NCBI RefSeq assembly: GCF_030435805.1
Contig: NC_081293.1
Span: 190,577,546-190,641,545 of the forward strand
Length of the DNA: 64,000 nt
From: Mustela lutreola
Taxonomy: Eukaryota; Chordata; Mammalia; Carnivora; Mustelidae
Direction: 5' to 3'
The translations under genes and the position numbers were made by a program. Each line of letters starts with the position of its first letter. Within the stretch, counting starts at the first letter, position 1. Below, one piece after another: positions 28,673-45,379 of this stretch. The notes below the pieces were generated by a model. That model ran no database searches. It saw nothing but the letters and a program-made list of their open reading frames with translations, and was not told the origin of the DNA.

Positions 28673-29741
28673 AGTATGGACTGCATGACTGTGTCTCCCC
28701 ACCAAATGTATGTGCTCAAACCCTAATCCACAGTGGGATGGTATTAGGGGACAGGGCCTTTGCAAGGTTTAGATGAGATCATAAAGATGGAACCCCTGTG
28801 ATGGGATTAGTGTCCTAATAAGGAGAGACTAGAGCCCTCTCTTGACCCTGTGAGGACCCAGTGAGAAGGCCACTGTCTACATGCCAGAAGTGGGCCCCCA
28901 CTTTTTTTTTTTCTTTTCAGTGTAACAGAATTCATTGTTTATGCGCCACACCCAGTGCTCCATGCAATACGTGCCCTCCATAATACCCACCACCTGGCTC
29001 CCCCGACCTCCCACCCCCCACCCCTTCAAAATCCTCAGATTGTTTTTCATAGTCCATAGTCTCTCATGGTTCATCTCCCCTTCCAGTTTCCCTCAACTAC
29101 CTTCTCCTCTCCATCTCATTGAGATACCACCTTACACCAGTAAGAATGGCCAAAATTAGCAAGACAGGAAACAATGTGTGTTGGAGAGGATGTAGAGAAA
29201 GGGGAACCTTCTTACACTCTTGGTGGGAATGCAAATTGGTGCAGCTACTTTGGAGAACAGTGTGGAGATTCCTTAAGAAATTAAAAATAGAGCTTCTCTA
29301 TGACCCTGCAATTGAACTACTGGGTATTTACCCCAAAGATACAGATGTAGTGAAAAGAAGGGCCATCTTTACCCCAATGTTTATAGCAGCAATGGCCACG
29401 GTCGCCAAACTGTGGAAAGAACCAAGATGCCCTTCAATGGACGAATGGATAAGGAAGATGTGATCCATATACACTATGGAGTATTACGCCTCCATCAGAA
29501 AGGATGAATACCCAACTTTTGTATCAACATGGACAGGACTGGAAGAGATTATGCTGAGTGAAATAAGTCAAGCAGAGAGAGTCAATTATAATATGGTTTC
29601 ACTTATTTGTGGGGCCCCCACTATTTCAATGGCACCTTGATCTTGGACTTCCCAGCCTCCAGAACCATGAGAAATTAATTTATGGTTTAAGCCACCTAGT
29701 CTATGGCATTTTTGTTGTAACTGTCTAAACTGACTAAGATA
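28673..29741 (+). mobile_element. MLT1-type MaLR LTR (fossil), unit B, split by an L1
   Basis: Counterpart of 10,479-10,826. The LTR is interrupted by a twin-primed L1 at 28,903-29,611 and resumes with 'ggcaccttgatcttggactt'. Ancient solo LTR. Confidence 0.85.
28903..29611 (-). mobile_element. Twin-primed (5'-inverted) L1, unit B only
   Basis: Left part (28,903 to about 29,117) is antisense L1 3'UTR beginning with a T-run. Right part (about 29,118-29,611) is sense ORF2 C-terminal region, with a readable plus-strand frame at 29,119-29,463. The insertion is flanked by 'gggcccccact', present once in unit A near 10,698. This is the standard product of twin priming. Confidence 0.9.
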
Positions 29742-30282
29742 AGATCCCTCCTTCACCTTATTAAGGAAGCTGGGAACATTTCTCCCTTTCAAACCTCCTC
29801 CACCTCCTCCAGTGTTTCCATGCTCAGATCCCATGATGTCTTTTTCCTGGATCCAGACCTCATATGCAGAAGAATCCTGTGTTGAGACTTGTACTCCAAG
29901 CCAACTCGGTAGCCAAATCTATGAACTTGGTGTATTAGATCTATTTTCTGCAAACATACTTGCATTTGCACTTCCTTTTTCTTATAGTTCAAAACACTAC
30001 ATTATTTGGCCTGAGATTTGGGGGACTGGTGGTGGAAGAGGGGCACAGATTGCCTGCAGACATCATCACTGCTATAGCAATAAAACCCCATAGGGAAAAC
30101 AAGAAAGATCTTAGAGAATTGGAACACATACGTCGATAAAACCTTGGAGAATGCAGGAAATCAGTGATTTGTAAAAATTTCTTCACATGGTGGTTTTCGT
30201 CATCTAGCCTCACAGAGTTTCAGATAGATTAGAGCACAGAAGGTGACCATGGTGTCACGGCAATGGCAATGCATCAGCAATC

Positions 30283-30490
30283 AGGATAGCTGGAGCTTGG
30301 TCTCTGCCTGACTATGAGCTTGCCAAAGGACTTTGGCCAGTTGAATTTCACTTTCTGCACCTTGGTGTCATCCTCTGTTCAAAATGTGACAGTAACAATG
30401 ACCTCTAGGCTTATCCATGCTTATACCCACAATAGATCACACAGAGCCAAGCAGATAGTAGGTGATCACTAAATTCACTTTGAGCAGGTG
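30283..30490 (+). repeat. MIR-like SINE, unit B
   Basis: Counterpart of 11,360-11,550. Confidence 0.5.
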
Positions 30491-30527
30491 TAATGAATCA
30501 TTCACTTTGAGCAGGTGTAATGAATCA
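30474..30527. repeat. 27-bp perfect tandem duplication (unit B only)
   Basis: Two exact 27-bp copies, 30,474-30,500 and 30,501-30,527, of a segment present once in unit A near 11,538. A recent slippage or duplication event about 220 bp past the TRY-B stop codon. Confidence 0.95.
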
Positions 30528-30667
30528 TAACCTAACCTCTCCATTTTATGCTCATGTAATAGTTCAATCCTATGTCCACCTTCTTACTAAGCAGCTGGTT
30601 TGAAGGGAAAGTTCATAAATACTAAGTCAGAACAGTTCATGGGCACAGGTGATGTGGAATAAACGTT

Positions 30668-30673
30668 TTTATT
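30668..30673 (-). promoter_or_regulatory. Polyadenylation signal AATAAA of TRY-B
   Basis: Minus-strand AATAAA about 80 nt past the stop at 30,752-30,754; conserved with TRY-A. Confidence 0.75.
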
Positions 30674-30751
30674 TAGATACTGTTTTAGGCATGGTTGGAA
30701 GTGAAATTGACCAAGAAAATGGTGCATAGAGCAATACACATCCTTACATGC

Positions 30752-35235
<4,484 letters not shown>

Positions 35236-35288
35236 GGTTGCTCCCTGGAATTTGACTGAGGAATGTGATGAACATCTCTCATCCACAG

Positions 35289-35297
35289 CTATTTATA
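35289..35297 (-). promoter_or_regulatory. TATA box of TRY-B
   Basis: Minus-strand TATAAATAG 53 nt upstream of the ATG at 35,235. The implied 5'UTR is short (about 25 nt), as is usual for trypsinogens. TRY-A has a 22-bp longer spacing. Confidence 0.78.
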
Positions 35298-35428
35298 CCT
35301 CCAGGTCTGACATCAACACCCATGGCCATGGGTGCCAGAAAACTGATTTTATTGGAAACTTGTTAATCTGAATTTATAATTCAATTTTGTGCCAAATCAA
35401 AGATAATTCAGTATCAGATTTAAACATT

Positions 35429-36001
35429 ATCTTTTGTCTACTTTTCCAGAAGGTTATGGGAATGGAAGTAATAAACCCATCTGGTGTGATGTGTTCCCCA
35501 TAATAGAAAAGTAAGTTGGAACAAGGTCATGGAATAGGGTTATGGGTGTCCTGTGTCCCAGGCAAAATCTTAGGTACTTGCTTATCTCAATTGTGAACTT
35601 TTATCCTGAGGACTATCTTGAACACTACTCCCTTGATGTTTAATTAACATTGACTTACAAGTATATAATTTTTCCATGATATCTCTGGCCTTGGATAACC
35701 ATGTTAACTTTTCATCATTAATAAGGACAACTTGTTTCCTTGAGAAAAGAAAAATGTTCTGAATTGAAGCTATGAGTCGTCTGGATGGCGTCTAGATGGA
35801 AGAGTGAACAAATCACATTTACTAGAATTTACTATATATTTTACATATATATAAACATTTCATATGTTTATTTAGTAATTCTCATTACAACCCTAGAAGG
35901 TATCTATTACTATCCCACTTTACATATGGGAAAACTAAGGCACACAAAATTGCAGGAACTTGACCAAAACCACATTGCAGGTATACAATAGGGTCAGGAT
36001 T
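35429..36001. repeat. Block identical to 16,806-17,378 (conversion tract)
   Basis: Partner of the unit A block: about 130-700 bp upstream of the TRY-B TATA box, with no difference found by eye. Confidence 0.85.
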
Positions 36002-36050
36002 CCAACCCAGGAAATCTGGCTTCGGAGTCTCTGTGCTTAACTGCTGTATA
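35823..36050 (-). repeat. MIR SINE, unit B
   Basis: Counterpart of 17,200-17,430; mostly inside the identical tract. Confidence 0.72.
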
Positions 36051-36124
36051 GCACTTCATTAAGTTTGCCACATTCTGGATAGCGTGATAATGCAGAAATC
36101 TTGGCCAACAATAAGAGAATCCAT

Positions 36125-36350
36125 ATTTATGGAGTGCTTCTTATGTGTCAGGCACTGTGAATGGGATTTATATCCATCAATTCATTCGATCCTTACCAAC
36201 TGCTTTATAAGTGTTCTATTTTTTACCATTTTATAGATGGGGAGGTTGAAGCTTAGAGAAATTACATGTTTTGCTCAAAGTTTTATATACTTTAGTGATC
36301 AACACAGGGTTCAAACTCAAGCAGCTTCATTTCTGAGGCCGTGGCCTCCA
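36125..36350 (-). repeat. MIR SINE, unit B
   Basis: Counterpart of 17,505-17,735, with 'gtcaggcactgtgaatggga' at 36,148. Confidence 0.65.
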
Positions 36351-36477
36351 CTGTAATGCCATAAATGTAATAAACATAATAAATCTAACTCTACCAAATT
36401 AAAATGACTCTAGGGACCAGATGAAATTCTTGGAAATATCTAAGAAATGTGTTCCTGGAGCAGGAGTTCTCATAATT

Positions 36478-36699
36478 ATTATTATTATTATTATTATTTT
36501 TAAAAGATCCTATTTACTTGACAGAAAGAGAGAACTCACAAGTAGGCAGAGAGGCAGGCAGAGAGGCAGGCAGAGAGAGGGGAGAAAGCAGGCTCCCTGC
36601 GGAGCAGAGAGCCCGACATGGGGCTTGATCCCAGGACCCTGGGATCATGATCCGAGCTGAAGGCAGAGGCTTTAACCCACCGAGCCACCCAGGTGCCCC
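36478..36699 (-). mobile_element. CAN-SINE (unit B only)
   Basis: Antisense copy with an (ATT)n tail, a 'gcagagaggcaggcagagag' body and 'gagccacccaggtgcccc' at the head end. Target-site duplications aggagttctcataatt (36,462-36,477) and aggagttgtcataatt (36,700-36,715). Unit A near 21,252 shows the empty site. Confidence 0.96.
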
Positions 36700-36929
36700 A
36701 GGAGTTGTCATAATTAATGAGGCATGGCAGAAACTTCCAGAATAAGTGAATCTCAGGAAGAACTAAACTCTAGCTGCATATAACCAGATTCTCCTCCTAC
36801 ACATCATAATGACCTACCAGGATGTTACATCTACTTTAGCAAATCCTCCTTCATGAGTAGTTTATTTCCTTTACCTTTGAAATGTTGCTGATAAAAAGAT
36901 GACTAACTAGAAGGCAGGATTGCATTTGG

Positions 36930-37113
36930 GACCAGGTAATTCTGTGTTGTGGGGAACTGCTCTGCACTCTATAGGATATTTGTAAGCATCTCTTGCCTTA
37001 GTTATAAGTACCATCAGCCCCTCCTCCCAATTATGATAACCAAAATGTCTCCAGACATTGTTAAATGTTCCCTTGGGATCAAAATCATCCCCAGCTGGGA
37101 ACAACTGATCTAA
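36930..37113 (-). mobile_element. MER5A remnant, unit B
   Basis: Counterpart of 21,485-21,655: 'aaaatgtctccagacattgt' and 'tgggaacaactgatctaagg'. Confidence 0.75.
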
Positions 37114-37236
37114 GGAAAATAGACAGGCAAAGTAGCTTCTAAGGCCATAGCCATGAGAAAGTGCCTTGAACATTAGGACAAAGTAGGCACTCGTTAACTA
37201 CTGCATGAACAACACATAAGGCAGACGGTTGCCACT

Positions 37237-38837
37237 GATCCCTAAAAACCAGGGAAACTATGGAAAGGTCCAGGCTCACAATGAAGAAGAGAGAGCTTTC
37301 TCATCTTGTCCAATTATCTTCCATTTTGACACCTCCATGTTGAGGTGTTAGAAGATGTATAATCCGGTATCAACCCAAGAACTTCCCCTGAACCTCATCA
37401 GAGATCTTAGTCCATATGGAAAACACAATGTCTTAGAGCAGTTTCCACAATAATTGGCTCGTGAGCTGCTACATTTCAGGGAGTTCTCTCTGGTGCATTG
37501 GGCTTTATCACTAGGACCCTTCTTCCTGGAAAGGGAACTGTGAGGGTTGCTAAAGAAGGGGAATTATTTAGGATCAATTACAAATTCCCAAATAAACATG
37601 GACCCTTCTGGGGGCAGTGTGATGATTCTTCAGTCATCCAAAGCAGGAGCAGGGATGTGGGGGAAAACAGCACGTGATTGTTTCTGGGCTTCAGTTATTC
37701 CCAAATAACTCCCACATGTTGCATGGAAACCACTGAACACAATCCCTGTAATGTAAATGATGTTTTGAGTTTTAAATAAACTTTTTTCCTGAACCTCATC
37801 TCAAGAAAAGATGTTGATATGTCATGGGTTGGTGAATTTTTATCTAATGTATGTATGTTAAAAGTAACCTATGCTATTTAATAATACAGCTCTTTAAATA
37901 ATAGTGGTTGTTTGTGTGCTGCTTGATACCAGGTTGAAGATTGGTCATTTTAGTATGTGTTTCCAAAGAAAGTACATGATGAAGATGTTTGGAGATGCAC
38001 ATTGCCTAGAGCATTATTACATATTAGGTAGAGGGCTGGCTGGACAAAATGAGAATGGAAATCCTCAAGGATCATTGATGGTGGTGGCTGTGCCAGCTGC
38101 TGGGGATAGAAGGCCTATGGAGCTGAGCAGATCTGGAGATTAAAGAAAAAAGAAAAGCACAGCAAGTGGAAAAGACTAGGAGAACACTCAGTGCTGGAGG
38201 CCAGGAGAATACGAGTCTGTATGAGGTATCTCTGTACATAAGCATCATGTCGTCATTTAAATGGGTGAACAAACCCGAAGATAACCCTTGCACCATTGTG
38301 TGGGAGCTCAGACCTACAGGACATATTTTGCTTCTGAAATACTGTGAATCATTCTGTGAAATTGGGGCCTGGAGAACTGGGTTGAAATTTCCCAGATTCA
38401 AGAGACATACATACACTTTATGTGTGCAAAACATCTATCCTCAATAACATCGATGAATTCTTATTTACAGTCAACAATAGACATGCCACAGTGTGTGTAT
38501 GTGTGTGTGGGGGGTCTCCTTCTTCAGTCACATCCATGAAAAGAGCCACGTGCTGTGTGTGGGAATGCCCACATTCCTTTGGCTCAGCAGGACATGTTGG
38601 TACCTATACTTTTTTTCCTAACTTCAAACACATGGTGTCCCAGAGGCATGTGTTTGTATTTAATGAATCTGTATTTGTCACCTTTTTTTCCCATGGACAT
38701 GGCTTAGTGGCCTTGAAGGACTATTTAAACTTGTGCCTGAATGGGGGGATGGCTGCGCTTCTGCTAATATATTCACATTTATATTGGCAAAAGCAAGGGT
38801 GTCTGGCCTCTGAAAGCAATTTTAAGATCTTTTCCTT
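37237..38837. other. Non-coding spacer, nothing recognised
   Basis: No homology to unit A. Open frames up to 150 codons (38,422-38,874) have no recognisable domain and run into the following L1. A short GT run lies near 38,492-38,512. No exon, RNA gene or clear repeat identified. Confidence 0.5.
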
Positions 38838-38853
38838 AATGGATCTTTTCTTT

Positions 38854-41800
38854 TTTCTTTTTTTTTTGACATAGTAATACATTTTATTTTTTTTTAATTT
38901 TTTTCATTGATTTTTTTTAACTTTCTTTTCAGTGTAACAGTATTCATTGTTTTTATACCACACCCAGTGCTCCATGCAATACGTGTCCTCTCCAATACCC
39001 ACCACCTGGTGCCCCCAACCTCCCACCCCCTTCCCCTTCAAAACCCTCAGGTTGTTTTTCAGTGTCCATAGTCTTTCATGGTTCTCCTCCCCTTCCAATT
39101 TCCCTCAACTCCCTTCTCTCTATCTCCCAATGTCCTCCATGCTATTTGTTATGCTCCACAAATAAGTGAAACCATATGATAATTGATTCTCTCTGCTTGA
39201 CCTATTTCACTCAGCATAATCTTTTCTGTCCCATCTATGTTGCTACAAAAGTTGGGTATTCATCCTTTCTGATGGAGGCATAATACTCCATAGTGTATAT
39301 GGACCACATCTTCCTTATCCATTCGTCCATTGAAGGGCATCTTGGTTCTTTCCACAGTTTGGCGACCGTGGCCATTGCTGCTGTAAACATTGGGGTACAG
39401 ATGGCCCTTCTTTTCACTACGTCTGTATTTTTGGGGTAAATACCCAGTAGTGCAATTGCAGGGTCATAGGGAAGCTCTATTTTTAATTTCTTGAGGAATA
39501 TCCACACTGTTCTCCAAAGTGGCTGCACCAACTTACATTCCCACCAACAGTGGGAAAGGGTTCCCCTTTCCCCATATCCTTTCCAACACAGGTTGTTCCC
39601 TGTCTTGCTAATTTTGGCCATTCTAACTGATGTAAGGTGATATCTCAAGGTGGTTTTAATTTGAATCTCCCTAATGGCTAGTGATGATGAACATTTTTTC
39701 ATGTGTCTGATAGCCATTTGTATGTCTTCATTGGAGAAGTGTCTGTTCATATCTTCTGCCCATTTTTTGATATGATTATCAGTTTTGTATGTGTTGATTT
39801 TGAGGAGTTCTTTATAGATACTGGATATCAACCTTTTGTCTGTACTGTCATTTGCAAATATCTTCTCCCATTCCATGAGTTGCCTCTTTGTTTTGTTGAC
39901 TATTTCCTTTGCTGTGCAGAAGCTTTTGATCTTGATGAAGTCCTAAAAGTTCATTTTCGCTTTTGTTTCCTTTGCCTTTGGAGACATATCTTGAAAGAAG
40001 TTGCTGTGGCTGATATCAAAGAGGTTACTGCCTATGTTGTCATCTAGGATTCCAATGGATTCCTGTCACACATTGAGGTCTTTTATCCATTTTGAGTTTA
40101 TCTTTGTGTACAGTGTAAGAGAATGGTCGAGTTTCATTCTTCTACATATAGCTGTCCAATTTTTCCAGCACGATTTTTTTCTTTAGATTTTATTTATTTA
40201 TCAGAGAGAGAGGGCGAGAGAGCAAGCACAGGCAGACAGAATGGCAGGCAGAGGCAGAGGGAGAAGCAGGCTCCCTGCCGAGCAAGGAGCCTGATGCAGG
40301 ACTCGATCCCAGAACGCTGGGATCACGACTTGAGCTGAAGGCAGCCGCTTAACCAACTGAGCCACCCAGGCGTCCCCCCAGCACGATTTATTGAAGAGAC
40401 TGTCTTTTTCCCACTGTATATTTTTTCCTGCTTTGCTGAAGATTATTTGACCATAGAGTTGAGGGTCCATATCTGGACTCTCTAATCTGTTCCACTGGTC
40501 GGATGTTTCTGTTTTTATGCCAGTACCATGCTGTCTTGGTGATCACAGCTTTGTAATAAAGCTTGAAATCAGGTAACGTGATGCCGCCAGTTTTTTTTTT
40601 TTTTTCAACATTTCCTTAGTGATTCGGGATCTCTTCTGATTCCATACAAATTTTAGGATTATTTGCTCCAGCTCTTTGAAAAATACCAGTGGAATTTTGA
40701 TCGGAATGGCATTAAAAGTACAGATTGCTCTCGGCAGTATAGACATTTTAAGAATGTTTATTCTTCTGATCCGAGAGCATGGAAGGGACATCATAGATAT
40801 ATACAGAACATTCCACCCTAAAACAACAGAATACTCATTCTTTTCAAGCGTACATGGAACCTTCTCCAGAATAGACCACACACTGGGTCACAAATCAGGA
40901 CTCAACTGATACCAAAAGACTGAGATTATTCACTGCATATTCTCAGATCACAATGCTTTAAAACTGGAGCTCAATCACAAGGAAAAGTTTGGAAGGAACT
41001 CAAGCACCTGGAAGCTAAAGACCACCTTGCTTAAGAATGCTTGGATCAACCAGGAGATCAAATAAGAATTTAAACAATTCATGGATACCAATGAGAATGA
41101 AGACACTTCGGTTCAAAACCTATGGGATACAGCAAAGGCGGTCCTAAGGGGGAAATACATAGCCATCCAAACCTCCCTCAAAAAAATTGAAAAATCCAGA
41201 ATACACCAGCTGTCTCTACACCTTAAAGACCTGGAGAATCAACAACAAATCAAACCAACTCTACACATAAGAAGGGAAGTGATCAAGATTAGAGCAGAGA
41301 TCAATGAGGTAGAAACTAGAGATACAGTAGAACGTATCAATGAAACTAGAAACTGGTTTTTTAAACGAATCAATAAGATCGATACACCATTGGCCACACT
41401 AATCCAAAAGAAAAGAAAGAAAGCTCAAATTAATAAAATTATGAATTAAAAGGAGTGATCACAACTAACACCAAGGAAGTAGAAACACTCATCAGAAGTT
41501 ATTATCAACAGTTATATGCCAATAAGCTAAGCAACCTAGATGAAATGGATGCATTCATGGAAAACTATAAACTCCCAAAATTGAACCAAGAAGAAATTGA
41601 CAACCTGAATAGACTGACAATCTAGTAACGAGATTGAAGCAGTGATCAAAAACCTCCCAAAAAACAAGAGCCCAGGACCTGATGAATTCCCTGAGGAATT
41701 CTACCAAACTTTCAAAGAAGAAATAACACCTATTCTCCTGAAGCTGTTTCAAAAAATTGAAGCAGAAGGAAAATTTCCATACTCTTTTTATGAAGCCAGC

Positions 41801-42638
41801 ATTACTCTGAACCCCAAACCAGGCAAAGACCCCACTAAAAAAGGAGAATTTCAGATGAATATCCCTGATGAATATGGATGCTAAGATTCTCAACAAGATC
41901 CTAGCAAACAGGATCCAACAGCACATTAAAAAGATTATCCACCATGACCAGGTGGGATTCATCCCTGGGTTACAAGGATGGTTCAACATTCGCAAATCAA
42001 TCAATGTGATAAAACAAATCAATAAGAGAAGAGAGAAGAACCACATGGTCCTCTCAATTGATGCAGAAAAAGCATTTGACAAAATCCAGCATCCATTCCT
42101 GATTAAAACGCTTCAGAGTATAGGGATAGAGGGAACATTCCTGAACTTGATAAATTCTATCTATGAAAGACCCACAGCAAATATCATCCTCAATGGGAAA
42201 AAGCTTGCAACCTTTCCACTGAGATCAGGAACACAAGGATGCCCACTCTCACCACTCTTGTTCAACATAGTATTAGAAGTCCTAGCAACAGCAATCAAAC
42301 AACAAAGAGAAATAAAAGGTATCCAAATTGGCAATGAAGAAGTCAAACTCTCTCTCTTCGCAGATGACATGATTCTTTATATGGAAAACCCCAAAGACTC
42401 CACCCCCAAACTACTAGAACTCATGCAGCAATTCAGTAACGTGGCAGGATACAAAGTCAATAATCAGTGGCTTTCTTATACACTAACTTTGAAAATACAG
42501 AAAAGGAAATTAGAGAATCCATTCCATTTACTATAGCACCAAGACCCATAAGATACCTGCGAATAAATCTAACCAAAGAGGTAAAGGATCTGTACTCAAG
42601 GAACTACAGAACACTCATGAAAGAAATTGAAGAAGAAA
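38854..42638 (-). mobile_element. Twin-primed L1, about 3.8 kb
   Basis: Antisense part 38,854 to about 40,785: T-rich tail, 3'UTR, ORF2 C-terminal region (minus strand 39,235-39,876) up to the thumb region. Sense part about 40,786-42,638: ORF2 endonuclease through reverse transcriptase. The frame at 41,868-42,536 reads [10 protein letters not shown], then FADDMILY (catalytic YADD-type box). Flanked by an exact 16-bp duplication taatggatcttttctt at 38,838-38,853 and 42,639-42,654. The exact target duplication indicates a fairly young insertion; ORF2 has stops, so it is dead. Confidence 0.95.
40177..40377 (-). mobile_element. CAN-SINE inserted in the twin-primed L1
   Basis: Antisense SINE between exact target-site duplications ccagcacgattt at 40,165-40,176 and 40,378-40,389. 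It therefore landed after the L1 did. Confidence 0.97.
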
Positions 42639-42654
42639 TAATGGATCTTTTCTT

Positions 42655-43340
42655 TAATGGAGTCTGTTTTTCTTTTTCCTTACCTCTTCCAGCCACTTTC
42701 CTGGCTAATACAATGTGAGTGCCTGAGGCCATTACTGGCTCTTAACCACTCCAACAGGAAGGGAAATTTTTAAAGAAGGATTCTGATCCCCAGAAAGAGA
42801 TAGACTAAGTTACTGAAAAACTGAAATAAGCAATCAGGGCAACAAGACTATAAAAAGGAACAAGTTACAAAGCATGTGCTTGTGTCATAAACTTGATGTT
42901 AACCTGGCAGTCTATGCGAAGCTGAATTTCTAATCATTGCCATTAGGCAGAAAATCAGTGGTGGCAAAGAGAATGGAATTTCTTGGTAAAGTGAACCCTG
43001 GACCCAGACAGGTTTCCTTGAGAACACTGCTCAAAAATGCAATTGGCTTGAGGAGATTTCTATTCTAGCTCCAAGGGATTCTCTCCAGAAAACTGCAGGC
43101 AGGGCTTAGCAAGTTTTGGTTTTTTTTTTTTTTTTTTTTTTTTGTAAAGAGCCCAACAGTAAATGGTTTAGGGACTACAGGCAATGCATTCTCTGCCACG
43201 ACTGCCCTCAATTTGCTGCATGAAAGCAGGGTGTGCACGGGTGGGGACAGCTAAGTTCCAGGAAACCTATTTGCTAAAACATGCTGCAGTCCAATTTGTC
43301 CCTGGGTTGTTGACCTGTTTGTTGACCCTGCTCTAGAATA
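42655..43340. other. Non-coding, contains poly-T at 43,118-43,143
   Basis: No gene recognised. A T-run of about 26 residues has no recognisable retroposon attached. Confidence 0.5.
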
Positions 43341-43358
43341 TAAGGAAAGAACCATTTA

Positions 43359-43550
43359 TTTTTTTTAAAGATTTTATTTATTTATTTGACACAGAGAGAG
43401 TGATCACAAGTAGGCAGAGAGGCAGACAGAGAGAGGGAAGCAGGCTCCCCGCTGAGCAGAAAGCCCAGTGCGGGGGCTCAGTCCCAGGACCTGAGATCAT
43501 GACCTAAGCCAAAGGCAGAGGCTTAACCCACGGAGCCACCCAGGTGCCCC
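43359..43550 (-). mobile_element. CAN-SINE
   Basis: Antisense copy: T-rich tail, 'gatcacaagtaggcagagag', 'gagccacccaggtgcccc'. Near-exact target-site duplications aaggaaagaaccattta (43,342-43,358) and aagaaaggaaccattta (43,551-43,567). Confidence 0.96.
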
Positions 43551-43956
43551 AAGAAAGGAACCATTTAAATGTCCTATATCTTGACTTAAAATTGAATGGT
43601 GGTTCAGTTTCAATGATCAGGTGGCTTGAAATAAAACTAGTAATCTTAAGAGACCTAGCTCCTGCGGCCTTTACTTCAAGAAAAGCTTTAAGGAGAAAGT
43701 AAGAAGTGGGAGACTGGGGATTTAGGGCTGGGCTGTCAGAGTGACACAGAACAAGGCAGAACAAAGAAGAGAATCATGGAGGCAGAAACTTGTACTGAAG
43801 TATGAGACACAATAAAATTCTGGGAAAGAACGTTTTGATCTGGCCACCAGAGTTCAGGCTTTCATTCTGTTGCTAGCTTCTCTTTGGGGGGTCTTTGCAC
43901 ATTAATATCCTCATGTATAAAATGAACACCCACATAAAACCATGAGGAAATAAGAG

Positions 43957-44580
43957 TGAAAGACCCGCGGATCCCCTTACCCAAGAATCCAACACTGCCA
44001 CTGGATGCAAACAGCAAGACGTTTATTGTCACGCAGGTACCGGCGGGTGGTCGGCAGCTCCAGCTAACCGAGCACACCGACCGGAGTGAAGCGGGGTCTT
44101 TTATAGGAAGGTACAAGCAAGTTTTGGGTGGGGTGCAACTGATTGGTGGACAGTTTGAACTTTTGAAAAAGGCATACTTGGTGTTCGTGGATTGGCCCTG
44201 GAAGACCCCCCTCGCGCGAAGAGAAAAGCGGGAAGGGGAAACAAAGAGGGGAAGTTTGACCTTATTACTGGGCAGAAAGGCATCCTGTCTACGTGACCTG
44301 TGTGACCATGCAGCCCCCTTGCCTACGTGACCTACGGGACCATGCAGCCCCCTTGCCTACGTGACCTACGGGACCATGCCCCGGCTATTAGGAGAGGGTA
44401 TCTTGTTCAAACAGGAGTCGAGTGTCATGCCCTAAAAGCCAAGCTGTTACAGAAAGGCAAAAGAGCAGTTACATTGAATTCAACCCTGGGGGAAGGGTCT
44501 TTTCATTGCAAGGGGAGGAGGGGTACTTTTACACAACAAAAGAGCAGTTAATTAATTAACGACGGGGGGGGGGTCTTTCA
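43957..44580 (-). mobile_element. Solo LTR, class I (gammaretrovirus-like) ERV fossil
   Basis: 624-bp element with 10-bp inverted termini TGAAAGACCC/GGGTCTTTCA and 5-bp flanking repeats AAGAG (43,952-43,956 and 44,581-44,585). On the minus strand it has a TATAAAAGA promoter box near 44,098-44,106 and AATAAA near 44,019-44,024, so U3, R and U5 can be placed. U3 contains about 2.5 copies of a 37-bp tandem repeat (about 44,288-44,382). No internal viral genes are present. The LTR looks whole, and the matching flanks suggest a moderately young insertion. Confidence 0.9.
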
Positions 44581-44585
44581 AAGAG

Positions 44586-45379
44586 AAGTTAACACAACCT
44601 TTGATTCACATAGAAGAGTTTTGATGAAGTGTTAAACAAACTAAATTATGTCGCTGTCAGAATTCACTTCGTGCTCCTCTCTTTCCCTTTGCAGCCAGAT
44701 CCCAACAGAGTCAGCGGAGCAGCACACCTTATAAAAGAAAAAGTAAGTTGTATCACAGAAGCAGACAGGTGTGTATACCAGCCACATTATGGGTCTTCCT
44801 TCAGTCTCTTCATTGCATGGTGCAGACCCTTGTGGCCTTTCCCATCCATTCCCACCTCCTTGCCAAACATACTGTACATTCCAGTCTTGAGCCCTTCAGA
44901 AGACTCATATTCCCACTTGTGTCCTGATCTCTTTCCCCCATCAGTTGGTTTACAATGATTTAAGATTGTCTTTCTCTTTTGTTAGTATACTGCCCATGCC
45001 AAAGGGTTAGTCCAGCCCTCACTAATGCCCACCACGTTGCGAGCCATCTCCCTGCTGCTGTGTGGGGTCATTTACCTCCATCCTCCTTCCCCCACCAGTG
45101 CCCCCACCTCCCTGACTTTGTGCTAGGCTGGTCTAGGCTTGCAGTAGCTCTGCTGTTTTCTCAACCTCTTTCAATCTATTTCACATTATTTGCTCTTTTC
45201 ATGATCTCTTAAGTTATTGGAATAAAGAAAACACACACACACACACAAGGATCACAAAACTGTCAAGAGAAAGACCAAGAAAATTTTCTCTCAACTCCCA
45301 TATATTCCTATTATATCAAAAAGGATTAGTGGAGTGGAATAATTTTAAGAACCATTTGCATGAAAGAAAGGAAGAGAGA
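44586..45379. other. Non-coding, nothing recognised
   Basis: No exon or named repeat seen. A short (AC)n run lies at 45,230-45,246. Frames of about 75-110 codons have no recognisable domain. Confidence 0.5.

Noticed and set aside
37904-38874. Cluster of overlapping open frames in the spacer (up to 150 codons)
   Set aside because: No recognisable domain, promoter or splice signals; composition resembles non-coding flank and the last frame runs into L1 tail sequence.
41868-42536. 222-codon open frame with a reverse transcriptase motif
   Set aside because: It is the ORF2 remnant of the twin-primed L1 at 38,854-42,638, not an independent gene.
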